44,206 nt of DNA from the NCBI GenBank assembly GCA_017527625.1, contig JAFXPV010000099.1, forward strand, positions 1 through 44,206, read 5' to 3'. Each line of letters starts with the position of its first letter. Positions within the stretch are counted from its first letter, which is position 1. Source of the DNA: Bacteroidales bacterium. GTDB lineage: Bacteria > Bacteroidota > Bacteroidia > Bacteroidales > UBA932. The notes beneath the pieces are model-generated. The model was not told the DNA's origin. It did no database searches and was given only the letters and a program-made list of their open reading frames with translations. Of the stretch, positions 1-12,416 are shown one piece after another. A program made the position numbers and the translations under genes.

Positions 1-760
1 ATGATGCGGAACTTGTATCCGGCGTCGCTGAGGATCTTATCGACCGGGGCGATGAAGTTGTCGATGATGGGGCCCTTCTCCAGCGTGGCTTTCGCCAGCA
101 TCTTTTCTATGTCGTGATATGCCTGCGCCTCCTTGTTCTTGAGCCAGATGTTCTCCATCTCGCTCTTGATGTTGTTGAGACCGAGCCTGTGGGCGAGAGG
201 GATGAAGATGTACATAGTCTCGCTGAGGATCTTCTCTCTCTTGTAGGCGGGCATATATTCTATCGTGCGCATATTGTGCAGGCGGTCTGCCAGCTTTATC
301 AGCACGATGCGCGCGTCGTCGTTGAGCGTCAGGAGGATGCGCTTGAAATTGTCAGCCTGCTGCGAGCGTTCCTCGATGACTCCTTTCTCGCTGTCGAGGG
401 CTGTCTTGATCTTGGTGAGTCCGTCCACCAGCAGGGCGATGCGGTCCGAGAACTGGTTGCGGATGTCTTCCACGGTGTAGTCGGTGTCTTCCACCACGTC
501 GTGAAGCAGCGCCGCGCAGATCGACTTGCAGCCCAGGCCGATTTCCTGGACCACGATCCTTGCGACAGCTATGGGGTGGATGATGTATGGTTCACCGGAA
601 CGTCTGCGAACTCCGTAGTGGGCCTTGTTGGCAAAGTCGAACGCCTTCAGCACAAGCTCGTACTGCTCCTGGTCGGCGCAGCGTTTGAGGCTGGCTATGC
701 GCAGCGGTTCGAACTCCCGCTGTATCAGATCCTTGTCTTCCTGTGTGAATTCGTCAGTTT

Positions 761-764
<4 letters not shown>
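1..764 (-). CDS. rsh: RelA/SpoT-type (p)ppGpp hydrolase/synthetase, 3' part outside the window
   Basis: About 254 N-terminal residues are present; the gene runs off the left edge. Enzymes of this family make and degrade the alarmone (p)ppGpp in the cytoplasm. The HD hydrolase domain is clear: IIHPIAVAR (His63), LLHDVVEDTDYT (His88-Asp89 and the ED pair) and IKLADRLHNMRT (Asp160). This is the pattern of a hydrolase-competent RSH enzyme, not a RelA with a dead HD domain. The synthetase, TGS and ACT domains would lie beyond the window, so synthetase activity cannot be judged. The ATG (complement of 762-764) overlaps the TGA of the upstream yihY-like gene by 4 bp, so it is probably the third gene of a ligA-yihY-rsh operon. 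Confidence 0.93.
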
Positions 765-3786
<3,022 letters not shown>

Positions 3787-3841
3787 GCCCCCGTATTTTG
3801 ACAGTACATACAACTAATTCAAACAATAAAAACAAAAAAAG

Positions 3842-5086
3842 ATGAAAGATTCCATCATTATTCTCACCGGCGGCGGTCCCGCACCTGGAATGAACACAGT
3901 AGTAGGTACAATCACACAGGCATTTGTGGCTCGCGGATACAGAGTCATTGGTTTGCACGGAGGTTATGAAGGCTTGTTCCGTCACGACGCCGAGATCGAG
4001 GAGATGGATTTCAAGAAGGCTGACAATATCTTCAACAGGGGTGGTTCATACCTCCGTATGAGCCGCTTCAAACCGACTCAGGAAGATTTTGACAAGAACT
4101 TCAATCTCAAGCTCTTCCAGGACAACAACATCAAGCTTCTGGTGACCGTCGGCGGCGACGATACTGCTTCAACTGCCAACAGGATCGCCAAGTTCCTTGT
4201 TTCCAAGAATTATCCTATCAAGAACATCCACGTTCCCAAGACCATCGACAACGACCTTCCGCTTCCCGCCAACACTCCGACCTTCGGATTCAACTCAGCC
4301 AAGGCTGAGGGCGCACACGTTGCAACCACCGTATACGAAGATGCACGCACTTCCGGCAACTGGTTCATCGTCAGCCTTATGGGCCGCAGCGCTGGCCACC
4401 TCGCACTCCACGTCGGTGCAAGCTGCCACTATCCGATGATCATCATCCCCGAGATGTTCAACAAGACTCAGATCACTGTCGACAAGATCGTCCGCCTCGG
4501 CGTTTCAGCCATCCTCAAACGCAAGGTCCTCGGCATCCGTTACGGCGGTATCGTAGTTTCTGAGGGTGTCTTCCACGAGCTCGACGACGAAGAACTCAAG
4601 GCTACCGGCATCAAGTTCACTTACGACGAGCACGGCCACCCCGAGCTTGGCAAGATCTCAAAGGCCCAGCTTTTCAGCGAGCTCATCGAGATGAAGATGA
4701 AAGAACTCGGCATCAAACTCAAGACCCGTCCCATCGAGATCGGTTATGACATCCGCTGCCAGACTCCCATCGCCTATGACCTTATGTACTGCTCACAGCT
4801 CGGCTGCGGCGTTTACGACCTCTTCGCACGCGGTGAAACCGGCTGTATGGTTTACGTCGACACCACCGGCAAGGTAACTCCTCTGTATCTGAAGGATCTC
4901 CAGGATCCTCAGACCGGCAAGATTCCGCCCCGCAGGGTTGACATCGAAGGCGAGATGGCCAAAGGCATCTACAACCACATAGCCCAGTACATTACCGAGG
5001 CTGACTATGAGGCTGCAAAACAGTTCGTCAAGAATCCTGAGGACTACGATTTCTTCAAGATCCTGAACTGGCCGTCATTCTGCTAG
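3842..5086 (+). CDS. pfp: 6-phosphofructokinase, residues indicate pyrophosphate dependence
   Basis: A 414-residue PfkA-superfamily enzyme that phosphorylates fructose 6-phosphate in glycolysis. The N-terminal loop is TGGGPAPGMN (residues 9-18). Two diagnostic positions point to PPi as phosphoryl donor. The GGDD motif (104-107) has Asp where ATP enzymes have Gly (GGDG). PKTIDND (132-138) has Lys where ATP enzymes have Gly (PGTIDND). The donor assignment is inferred from these residues, and the reaction would be reversible. The gene stands alone after a divergent promoter. Its last 12 bp overlap the 3' end of the convergent GH13 gene. Confidence 0.92.
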   Translation: MKDSIIILTGGGPAPGMNTVVGTITQAFVARGYRVIGLHGGYEGLFRHDAEIEEMDFKKADNIFNRGGSYLRMSRFKPTQEDFDKNFNLKLFQDNNIKLLVTVGGDDTASTANRIAKFLVSKNYPIKNIHVPKTIDNDLPLPANTPTFGFNSAKAEGAHVATTVYEDARTSGNWFIVSLMGRSAGHLALHVGASCHYPMIIIPEMFNKTQITVDKIVRLGVSAILKRKVLGIRYGGIVVSEGVFHELDDEELKATGIKFTYDEHGHPELGKISKAQLFSELIEMKMKELGIKLKTRPIEIGYDIRCQTPIAYDLMYCSQLGCGVYDLFARGETGCMVYVDTTGKVTPLYLKDLQDPQTGKIPPRRVDIEGEMAKGIYNHIAQYITEADYEAAKQFVKNPEDYDFFKILNWPSFC

Positions 5087-6559
5087 AATCACCGTGTAGT
5101 CGAAAGGTTCAAGCGTCAGAGGCTCTTCGAACGCAGCGACCCTTCCGATTCCGAAATAATCATAAGCGTCCTTCGGGACGCTTATTTTTATCTTTATACG
5201 GCTGTCGGAGAAGTTGGCTGCCACCAGGGCGGTGCGGCCCTGCCAGCCACGCATAAAGGTGAATACGCGCTGAGCGTTGAAATCGCTGGAGCTTGGATTG
5301 GCGTACATCAGGTCATAGGTGCCGCCTTTGGCGAAAATGTCGCTGACTGCAAGCTTCGTGAGACTGCTGTAACGTTCGTAGAGCTCTTTGCGCAGGGCCG
5401 GCGGATTGTCCCTCCAGGTGAGGGTGCAAAAGTCGAATATAGAAGTGCGTCCGTCACAGCCGCTGTAACCTTCGCTGGCCATTCCGCGCTCGCCGTATTC
5501 CTGCCCGCTGTAAATCATAAAGGGGGCCTGGTTGAAAAGCATAGATACGGCCAGGGGGGCATAGGCCTTGCGGGCGTCTGCGAGGAAGAAGTCGGAGGCG
5601 ATGCGCTGCTCGTCGTGGTTTTCGAGGAAATTCAGCATCTTTGGCTGCAGGTCGCCCAGAAACTGCCATTCGTCAGTCAGCCAGTATGCAGGTTCCCTGT
5701 TGGTGCTGATGGCCTTGAGGGCGTCGTAGAACCCTGTCTTGTCGTAGAGATAGTCAAAACCTGCGTCTGAATAGCGGGTGTAGTTCTTCTTGTCGTAGAC
5801 CTCTGCTATGAAGAATGTGTCCGGATACTCCTTGCGGACGTTTTTTATGGCCCATTCAAAAAACTCCGGCGTTACCAGCTCGACCATATCGCACCTGAAG
5901 CCGTCGACTCCGAGTCCTGCCCACCAGAGCAGTATGTCGAGCATCTTGTCCCAGGTCAGGCGATAGTTGTAGTTCAGCTTGATGGTGTCGTACCAGTCGG
6001 TTATGCCGGGATGCCTCGAAAAACAGTTGTTGCCGGTGGCCAGAGCCGGGTCTTCGTTGTACAGCTCGTGTCCGGCGATGTTGGCAGGCAGCTCCAGCGG
6101 ACCGTCGAGCGGGAAAAAATTGGCCTGGGTGAAGTCGTTTGTCGCAGAGTGGTAGCTGCGAGCAACGTGGTTGGGGATGAAGTCGATGACGGCCTTCATC
6201 CCAGCCTTGTGGGTGCGCTCGATCAGTGCCTTGAATTCGTCGAGCCTGCGGGAGCTGTCCTGCGCCAGTTCGGGGGCGACATCGTAGTAGTCCCGGACGG
6301 CATAGGGGCTGCCGGCCTTTCCCTTCACTATCGCCGGGCAGTCGGCGGGATAGCCTTCGAAGGAAGTCGCGGTGGAGTGGGCGAGGACGCCTGTGTACCA
6401 TATCGCACTGACAGACAGGTCCTTTTTCAGCTGTGCGAGGTATTGCGGTGTGATGTCGTTGAATTTGCCGCTGCCGTTCGTTGCATAATCGCCTCCAGGA
6501 GTCCACGAACGATCTCCCATTACCCTGACAAGCAGCTGGTATAGAATGAATTTGGCCAT
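5075..6559 (-). CDS. GH13 alpha-amylase family glycoside hydrolase, cytoplasmic
   Basis: I place the start at the ATG complementary to 6557-6559, giving 494 aa. The sequence is open further upstream only because a frameshift in tamL removes that gene's stop. The GH13 set is complete: DFIPNH (127-132), GFRCDM with nucleophile Asp224, FIAEVYD with acid/base Glu253, and NHDE with Asp316. A C-terminal beta-sandwich follows from about residue 405. There is no signal peptide, so it should act in the cytoplasm on alpha-glucans or maltodextrins; the exact substrate cannot be read. It lies 7 bp after the restored tamL stop, suggesting co-transcription, and its 3' end overlaps that of the phosphofructokinase gene. 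Confidence 0.9.
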   Translation of the reverse strand: MAKFILYQLLVRVMGDRSWTPGGDYATNGSGKFNDITPQYLAQLKKDLSVSAIWYTGVLAHSTATSFEGYPADCPAIVKGKAGSPYAVRDYYDVAPELAQDSSRRLDEFKALIERTHKAGMKAVIDFIPNHVARSYHSATNDFTQANFFPLDGPLELPANIAGHELYNEDPALATGNNCFSRHPGITDWYDTIKLNYNYRLTWDKMLDILLWWAGLGVDGFRCDMVELVTPEFFEWAIKNVRKEYPDTFFIAEVYDKKNYTRYSDAGFDYLYDKTGFYDALKAISTNREPAYWLTDEWQFLGDLQPKMLNFLENHDEQRIASDFFLADARKAYAPLAVSMLFNQAPFMIYSGQEYGERGMASEGYSGCDGRTSIFDFCTLTWRDNPPALRKELYERYSSLTKLAVSDIFAKGGTYDLMYANPSSSDFNAQRVFTFMRGWQGRTALVAANFSDSRIKIKISVPKDAYDYFGIGRVAAFEEPLTLEPFDYTVILAE

Positions 6560-6566
6560 AATGTCT

Positions 6567-8719
6567 CTAGAAGGGGTATCCGACACCGAAGTGCAGGGTG
6601 TGCCGTCCCGCTTGAACCACTGTCCCGGCATCCTCCACGCCTGGGCGGCCGGGTCATAGCCCTTGATACCCATATCGACCCTTATGACCAGCATCTGCAG
6701 GTCGACCCTGACGCCGGCTCCCCAGCTCAGGGCAGTCGACTTCAGCAGGTTTTTCCAGGAAAGGACAGCGTCTTCGTTATAGATTTCCGACTTGTCGTGC
6801 GAGTAATGCGGCAGTTCCCAGATATTGCCGGCATCGACGAACACCGCACCCTTGACGATGTTGAAGATAGGGAAGCGCAGCTCGAGGTTGGCTTCCAGAC
6901 GCAGGTCTCCGGTCTGGTTGGCGATAGTGAATGCCGTGTCTATCGGCGACATTCCAGGGCCGATGGTACGGGACTGCCAGCCGCGCAGGCTGTTGGCGCC
7001 TCCGGCGTAGAAACGCTGCTCGAGAGGCAGTGCGCTGGAGTTGCCGTAGGCATAGCCGATGCCTCCTGATATGCGGGCTGCCAGCGACAGGTCCTGCGAA
7101 TTGTTGAAGAAGGTGGTCCTTACGAGGCTCAGCTCTCCGCGGGCGTACTGGGCGTAGGGAACGCCCAGGATCAGGCTCTGTCCGTCCTTGTTCTGCCTGA
7201 GCAGGGGGTCGAACATATTGAGCACGTTGCCGGCCACGTTGCCCGAAAAGCGCACATAGAAGTAACTCTCCTTCGGATTGGTGGAAGTATTGGTGGTGTA
7301 GTATGCGTTGATTCCGCCTCCGATATCCACGTGAGTCATATAGCTATACTGGAGGTAACTGCTGCTAAGACTCTTGAAGAAAGTAGAATCCATATCATAG
7401 ACGGTCACGACATTCGCCCTGAGCGGCGTCCATTCTATCGATATGTTGGAGGTGGGGTTGAAACTGTAGCCATACGAAGACGCTATGATGCTTCTGTCAT
7501 ATTCCGGACGTTTCTGGTGATTGTAGGAGAGGGCTATGTTGGTTCGTGGCAGGACGGGGCCGCTGAACAACTTTGAGGGAGCTCCTACGAAATGCGGGAT
7601 GGAAAGGGAGGAAGCCAGCGTGAACTCGTTCGTGAAAGCAGGGCTCTTGAACATAAACTGCCAGTTGCCGCCGACTGCCATATTGAAGTATTCTCCGCCG
7701 CCGAACAGATTCTTGTGGGTATAAGATATGGACGGGTTGACTCCGAACAGCCCTGTAGAGTTCACTGATCCCTGCAGGTCGAAACCTATGCTCTGCAGCT
7801 TGGAAGGCGACAGCAGGATTTCGCAGTCCACGACGGATGAATCGCGGGGGGTCATCTCGATATTCACGGTGCTGAAGAGCCTGTTGGAAGTGAAACGGCT
7901 GTAGGTATTGTTGATGACCGTCTCGCTGTATTGTGAATTTGGCTGTATTCGATTGAGATATTGGAGGAATTTGCTCTTTACCTTCAGATTTCCTTGAGGT
8001 ACAACCGCCACGGTGCCGATTGTATATCTGGTGTGTGGCTTAGCGGCGGTGGGGCTTTCATTACGGGTGTAATCCCTCAGTTCGACTGAGAGCAGTGCGC
8101 TGTCAGGGGTCGCGGTGGTGTCGGCGAAAAAGAAGAAATAGTTCTTGCTGAAGCCGTAATATCCGTTGTCGCGATACAGCGAGGCCAGCCTCTGGGATTC
8201 GAGTTCGAGGACGGACTCGGCGAGTTTGTCACCTTCTTTAAGCAGGGACTTGGACTGACCGGCGGCATAGATGGAATCCAGGGCGCTGTCTTCCACGCTG
8301 TATGAAATGCTTTTCATCGGGAACTGCTTGCCCAGGGTGACATTGTAGGTGACGTTGGCCTTCTTGCCGTCATATTGGGTGACAGCTTCCGCCTTGGAAT
8401 TGTAGTAGCCCAGGTATTCAAGCCTCTGGATGATGGCGTCGATGCTTGTGGCTACTGATGTGGAGTCAAAGATGACCGGGGCGGCCTTCAGCACGCTGAA
8501 GCCGATGCCGGCCGATTTGGCCGGACTCTGAGCCAGGTATTTGTTAAGGTCTGAGGCCTTGACGTCATTTTTTGAATCCTTGAGCACTATCTTGTTCTTG
8601 GCCAGATAGTGCTGTCCTTCAGGCACCATCGACGCATACTGAGTCGACACGCAGGACGAAAAGCCGGCGGTCAGGAGTATGGCGGTAAATAGCAGAAATG
8701 TGGTCCTGAGGAGCTTCAT
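6567..8719 (-). CDS. tamL: TamL-type outer-membrane assembly lipoprotein (BamA/TamA family), frameshifted near the 3' end
   Basis: A BamA/TamA (Omp85) family protein. In Bacteroidota the TamA counterpart is a lipoprotein, and here a signal peptide ends in GFSSC with Cys23 as likely lipid site. POTRA-like repeats follow (about 35-310), then a beta-barrel from about 320. The barrel reads in frame to WFKRDG (residue 706). There one base is missing (near 6602-6603): the next frame continues HTLHFGVGYPF and stops at TAG (complement of 6567-6569), giving 717 residues and the C-terminal Phe typical of outer-membrane barrels. Uncorrected, the frame runs on into the GH13 gene and makes a false 1,214-residue protein. 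Its divergent neighbour is a TrmH-family gene. Confidence 0.88.
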
Positions 8720-8724
8720 TGATA

Positions 8725-8732
8725 CAAATATA
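8725..8732 (-). promoter_or_regulatory. -7 promoter element for tamL
   Basis: TATATTTG on the minus strand matches TAnnTTTG. It is only 5 bp from the tamL ATG, so the transcript would be almost leaderless, which lowers confidence. Confidence 0.3.
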
Positions 8733-8745
8733 CGTAATTAATTCT

Positions 8746-8753
8746 TATTTTTG
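8746..8753 (+). promoter_or_regulatory. -7 promoter element for the TrmH-family gene
   Basis: TATTTTTG matches TAnnTTTG, 20 bp before the ATG at 8774. I see no convincing -33 element. Confidence 0.4.
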
Positions 8754-8773
8754 TGTAGCAAGAACCCCCTGCA

Positions 8774-9544
8774 ATGACCAATTCCGAGATCAAGCACATC
8801 AGTTCGCTCAAAGACAAGAAAGCCCGCGCCGAAGCAGGTGAATTCGTGGTTGAATCAGAGAAGCTTGTAGCTGAGGCGATATCTTCCGGTTTTGAGGTGA
8901 AACTCATCTGTTATACAGGTGACGATGTGGACAGAAGGATTGTTTCGCATCCTGCGGCAGTCGCAGTCGACCGCAAGACGATGGACCGCATCAGCTTGCT
9001 CGCAAGTCCTTCACCGGCTCTGGCGGTAGTCGCTATGCCGGCGGTTCCGCAGTCGGATGTGGCTGCGCTGGCCGCCGATCCCAAGGCTCTGTGTCTTGCG
9101 CTGGACGGTGTGAGGGATCCCGGCAATATGGGTACGATAATCCGCATCGCCGACTGGTTCGGCATCGACGCCGTCCTGGCGTCAAGGGACAGCGTGGAGC
9201 TCTACAACCCCAAGACCATCCAGTCTACTATGGGTTCGATATTCCGCAAGAAGGTGGTTTACTGCGACCTTGTCGAGGCGGCAAGCCTGTTCGCCGCCGC
9301 CGGCGCCCCCGTCTACGGGACTTTCCTGGACGGTGACGACATTTACTCCGGCCGACTCGAAGGACACGCGCTGGTCATTATGGGTTCAGAATCATTCGGG
9401 ATCAGGGATTACCTCGCGGCTTCAGTGTCCAAGCGCTTGTTTATTCCGCCTTATCCCAGGAGCGGTTCGGGATGTGAGTCGCTCAACGTGTCGGCTGCCG
9501 CGGCCGTAGTGTGCAGCGAATTCAGAAGATTTTTACTAACTTAG
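8774..9544 (+). CDS. TrmH/SpoU-family RNA 2'-O-methyltransferase
   Basis: A 256-residue SPOUT-class enzyme expected to use S-adenosylmethionine to methylate a ribose 2'-OH in rRNA or tRNA. It has an N-terminal substrate-binding domain (residues 1-95). The three SpoU motifs follow: DGVRDPGNMGTIIR (111-124), IMGSESFGI (202-210) and GCESLNVSAAAAV (233-245). Motif 2 usually reads GNEGxGI; GSESFGI keeps the Glu but differs at two other positions. The target nucleotide cannot be inferred. It is divergent from tamL and followed 21 bp later by an acyltransferase gene. Confidence 0.9.
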   Translation: MTNSEIKHISSLKDKKARAEAGEFVVESEKLVAEAISSGFEVKLICYTGDDVDRRIVSHPAAVAVDRKTMDRISLLASPSPALAVVAMPAVPQSDVAALAADPKALCLALDGVRDPGNMGTIIRIADWFGIDAVLASRDSVELYNPKTIQSTMGSIFRKKVVYCDLVEAASLFAAAGAPVYGTFLDGDDIYSGRLEGHALVIMGSESFGIRDYLAASVSKRLFIPPYPRSGSGCESLNVSAAAAVVCSEFRRFLLT

Positions 9545-9565
9545 GCTGTCTATAGTATTTTCATA

Positions 9566-10942
9566 ATGGCAACACAACTGGATTTCAGTAGGGTAAACAA
9601 AAATGACTTGCTGTACAACATAGCATTCAAATACCTTCATTTTGTCCATAATTACGTTTATTACAGGCAATACCGTGTCAACGGAAGGGAGAATCTTCCC
9701 AAAGATGAAGGCTATCTTGTGATCTCCAATCACCAGAACAGCCTCAACGACGCACTGGGCATCCTCTTCGCTACGGGACGCAAGCATCCGGTATTCATCG
9801 CCCGCGCCGACATATTCAACAAGCCTTTCGTCGCAAAGTTGCTGAGATGGCTCAAGATGATGCCGGCATACCGTGTCAGGGACGGCATCGACGAGCTCGG
9901 CAAGAACGAGGAGATATTCCGTCAGGCCGCCCGTGTGATTTCGGAAGGAGACCCGATAGTGCTTTTCCCGGAGGCCCTCCATCAAAACGGGCGTTATCTG
10001 GGTACTTTCAAGAAGGGATTTGCCCGCATCGCCTTCGAAACCGTAGAGCAGACCGGTTTCAAGATGAAGCTGAAGATAGTCCCTATGGCCAACAACTATT
10101 CCGACTATTTCCGCTTCCAGTCCAAGCTCAATATTAATATCGGAGAGCCTTTCGAGTTCACCGAGCTCTATGACATATACAAGGAGCATCCCGAGCGCGC
10201 GAGGTATCTGCTTGCCCAGAAGGCTCACGCCGCAGTCGAGAAGCTGATGGTCAATCTGGACGACATTCCCAACTACGAGGCACTTGAGACGCTTTGTACG
10301 GTCTACCGCAAGAATTATATAAAGGCAAACAAGATAAGGCCGGCTGGCAGCATCACCAGCGAGACCAAGGCCGACCAGGCAATAGCCAACAGGCTCAGGG
10401 ATTTGCGTAACGGCGAGCCCGGGCGATATGCGGACCTGGTAGGGAAGGCCGCAGAATATGGCAACCTGCTGAAAGAACTCCAGCTGAGGGATTGGATTTT
10501 CACAAAGAGGCGCCATCCTGTCATCGGCATATTGGTACGCACCATACTATGGCTGCTCTTCATCCCTGTATGGCTGGCGTGCGCCCTGCTGAACGTGATT
10601 CCTTTCTTCGGCGGATTCATATTCACAAGGAAGGTTAAGGACAAGCTGTTGCACCCTTCATTCCACTTTGCGGTGGGTTCTCTCGTCACCGGTCCTATCT
10701 GGTATCTGATTGTGTCCGTGGTAGTGGCTCTGGTGACCCATACGTGGTGGTACGGGCTTCTGTCGCTTATCCTGCTTCCCTTCACCGTAATCATATTCTC
10801 CCGCTCGACGGGAGCCCTCAAGAAACTTGTGAACCGATTCCGCAGGTCGGGATTCGTGGCCCGCAAGGACAGGCGCTTTTTCAAGGCACTTGACCTCAGG
10901 GAGCAGCTTGTGGCCGATATGGATAAAATAATGAAACAATAA
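9566..10942 (+). CDS. PlsC-like glycerolipid acyltransferase with C-terminal membrane segments
   Basis: A 458-residue protein with an N-terminal PlsC-type acyltransferase domain (about 35-220). The first block reads SNHQNSLND, with six positions from His56 to Asp62 (HX5D) where the usual motif is HX4D, so the catalytic Asp is shifted or replaced by Asn61. The Gly of the FPEG block is Ala (LFPEALH, 134-140). A middle helical region (about 225-315) leads to hydrophobic segments at about 325-350 and 370-415. It probably acylates a glycerol phosphate or another membrane-linked acceptor; the acceptor is unknown. It precedes upp by 12 bp. Confidence 0.8.
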   Translation: MATQLDFSRVNKNDLLYNIAFKYLHFVHNYVYYRQYRVNGRENLPKDEGYLVISNHQNSLNDALGILFATGRKHPVFIARADIFNKPFVAKLLRWLKMMPAYRVRDGIDELGKNEEIFRQAARVISEGDPIVLFPEALHQNGRYLGTFKKGFARIAFETVEQTGFKMKLKIVPMANNYSDYFRFQSKLNINIGEPFEFTELYDIYKEHPERARYLLAQKAHAAVEKLMVNLDDIPNYEALETLCTVYRKNYIKANKIRPAGSITSETKADQAIANRLRDLRNGEPGRYADLVGKAAEYGNLLKELQLRDWIFTKRRHPVIGILVRTILWLLFIPVWLACALLNVIPFFGGFIFTRKVKDKLLHPSFHFAVGSLVTGPIWYLIVSVVVALVTHTWWYGLLSLILLPFTVIIFSRSTGALKKLVNRFRRSGFVARKDRRFFKALDLREQLVADMDKIMKQ

Positions 10943-10954
10943 CATAACTTTCAA

Positions 10955-11587
10955 ATGGAACGGAAAATCGTCATAATGGATCATCCGCTGATCCAGCACA
11001 AACTTTCGGTATTGCGTGATGAAAGCACGTGAACGTCGAAATTCAGGGCGCTCGTCAATGAAATAGCTTGTCTGATGACTTATGAGGCGACCAGGGACCT
11101 TCCTCTTGAGACAGTGGAGGTCAAGACGCCCTGCGGTATCGCTTCTTGTCAGAGGATTTCGGGCAAGACGCTGGCGTTCGTGCCTATCCTGAGGGCTGGA
11201 ACTGGTATGCTGGAAGGTGTGCTGCAGCTGATTCCCAAGGCCAAGGTGGGCCACATCGGCCTCTATCGCGACGAAACGACCCTCAATCCCGTCGAGTATT
11301 ATTGCAAACTGCCTGCTGATATCGAGTCGAGGGAGGTTTTCGTCCTCGATCCTATGCTTGCCACCGGCGGTTCGGCTGTCAATGCCATCTCGCAGATCAA
11401 GCTGCGCCATCCCAAGGCTATCAAGTTCCTCTGCATCATAGCGGCTCCTGAGGGTCTTGAGGTCCTCAAAAACGCCCATCCGGACGTGAATATCTATTGC
11501 GCGCACGTGGATGACCATCTGAATGAGAACGGTTATATCGTTCCCGGTCTTGGAGATGCAGGAGACCGTATTTTCGGAACCAAATAA
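10955..11587 (+). pseudogene. upp: Uracil phosphoribosyltransferase, interrupted by an in-frame TGA
   Basis: Read through, this encodes a 210-residue uracil phosphoribosyltransferase (uracil + PRPP to UMP, pyrimidine salvage). The N-terminus has the family pattern MDHPLIQHKL (residues 8-17). Codon 26 is TGA (11030-11032) in the segment [12 protein letters not shown], where relatives usually have Gly (NTGTKEFREL). One base change, GGA to TGA, would explain it. The rest is intact: [11 protein letters not shown] (42-52), [11 protein letters not shown] (75-85) and the PRPP loop [10 protein letters not shown] (132-141). Either this is a sequence error or a real nonsense mutation. If real, translation could restart only at internal ATGs such as 11075, losing the first 40 residues. 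Confidence 0.85.
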
Positions 11588-11602
11588 AACGACAGGATTG
11601 CG

Positions 11603-12382
11603 ATGGCTACCTTTCTGTGGAGCGATATAGTTTTCGGCCCGATACACAGCCGCAGGGTGGGGACGTCCCTGGGAATCAACCTGCTGCCCGTGTGCGGCAA
11701 GTTGTGCACCTTCGACTGCGTCTACTGCGAGTGCGGGGACTTGTCGTCGGGAGCTCCCCGCAAGGACCGCAGGATGCCTTCCCTCGAACAGGTGGTGGAG
11801 GCTATGTCAAGCCGCTTTGCAGCCCTGCACGCGGAAGGGGTGAAGGTCGATTCCATTTCCTTCACCGGCAATGGTGAACCCACCCTCCATAAGGATTTCC
11901 CCGCCATCATCGACAAGGTTGTCGAGCTCAGGGACAAGTATTTTCCGCAGGCCGTCATCAGCGTTTTCTCCAATTCGACCACACTCGGCCGTCCCGGTGT
12001 GTTCGAGGCCCTTATGAAAGTGGACAACCGCATTATGAAGGTGGACTGCAGCGACGCCGCGACGGTAGCTGCCATCAACCGGCCTGCCGGGCAGTTTTCA
12101 CTTGAGAAAGTTCTGGATGACCTGGAGCGTTTCAACGGAGACTTCATACTCCAGACAATGTTCTTCAAAGGCAGCCTTGACGGTCGTGAGATAGACCTTA
12201 CCGCGCCGGAACTGGTGGCTGGCTGGAGCGACATAGTGCGAAGGCTTCATCCCTCCAAAATAATGGCATATTCGCTCGACCGCGACACTCCCGTGGCGGG
12301 ACTGAGGAAGGTGGAGCGCGAAGAACTACAGGCCATCACAGCTCCCCTGAGGGACGAAGGATTTGAAATTGAGATTTTTTAA
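11603..12382 (+). CDS. Radical SAM protein of unknown function
   Basis: A 259-residue radical SAM enzyme. Its [4Fe-4S]-binding cysteines are CTFDCVYC (Cys35, 39, 42), a CX3CX2C motif, with Cys31 just before. The SAM-binding strand reads FTGNGEPTLH (about 86-95), as in stand-alone radical SAM proteins of COG0731 type. There is no SPASM or other accessory domain and no obvious substrate gene nearby. It starts 15 bp after upp and could be co-transcribed with it. The reaction cannot be named from sequence. Confidence 0.85.
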   Translation: MATFLWSDIVFGPIHSRRVGTSLGINLLPVCGKLCTFDCVYCECGDLSSGAPRKDRRMPSLEQVVEAMSSRFAALHAEGVKVDSISFTGNGEPTLHKDFPAIIDKVVELRDKYFPQAVISVFSNSTTLGRPGVFEALMKVDNRIMKVDCSDAATVAAINRPAGQFSLEKVLDDLERFNGDFILQTMFFKGSLDGREIDLTAPELVAGWSDIVRRLHPSKIMAYSLDRDTPVAGLRKVEREELQAITAPLRDEGFEIEIF

Positions 12383-12416
12383 AACATATAGTAATCAATA
12401 ATTTAAACTCCCTTAT

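Noticed and set aside
5075..8719. A giant 1,214-residue outer-membrane barrel/amylase fusion protein
   Set aside because: The barrel end and stop codon appear intact one frame over, and the amylase half has its own ATG 7 bp later. A frameshift explains it better than a fusion.
11030..11032. TGA read as glycine (genetic code 25) or selenocysteine
   Set aside because: TGA ends many genes here with correct overlaps (ligA, yihY-like, pyrD). There is no SECIS-like hairpin, and Gly is not a Sec position in this enzyme.
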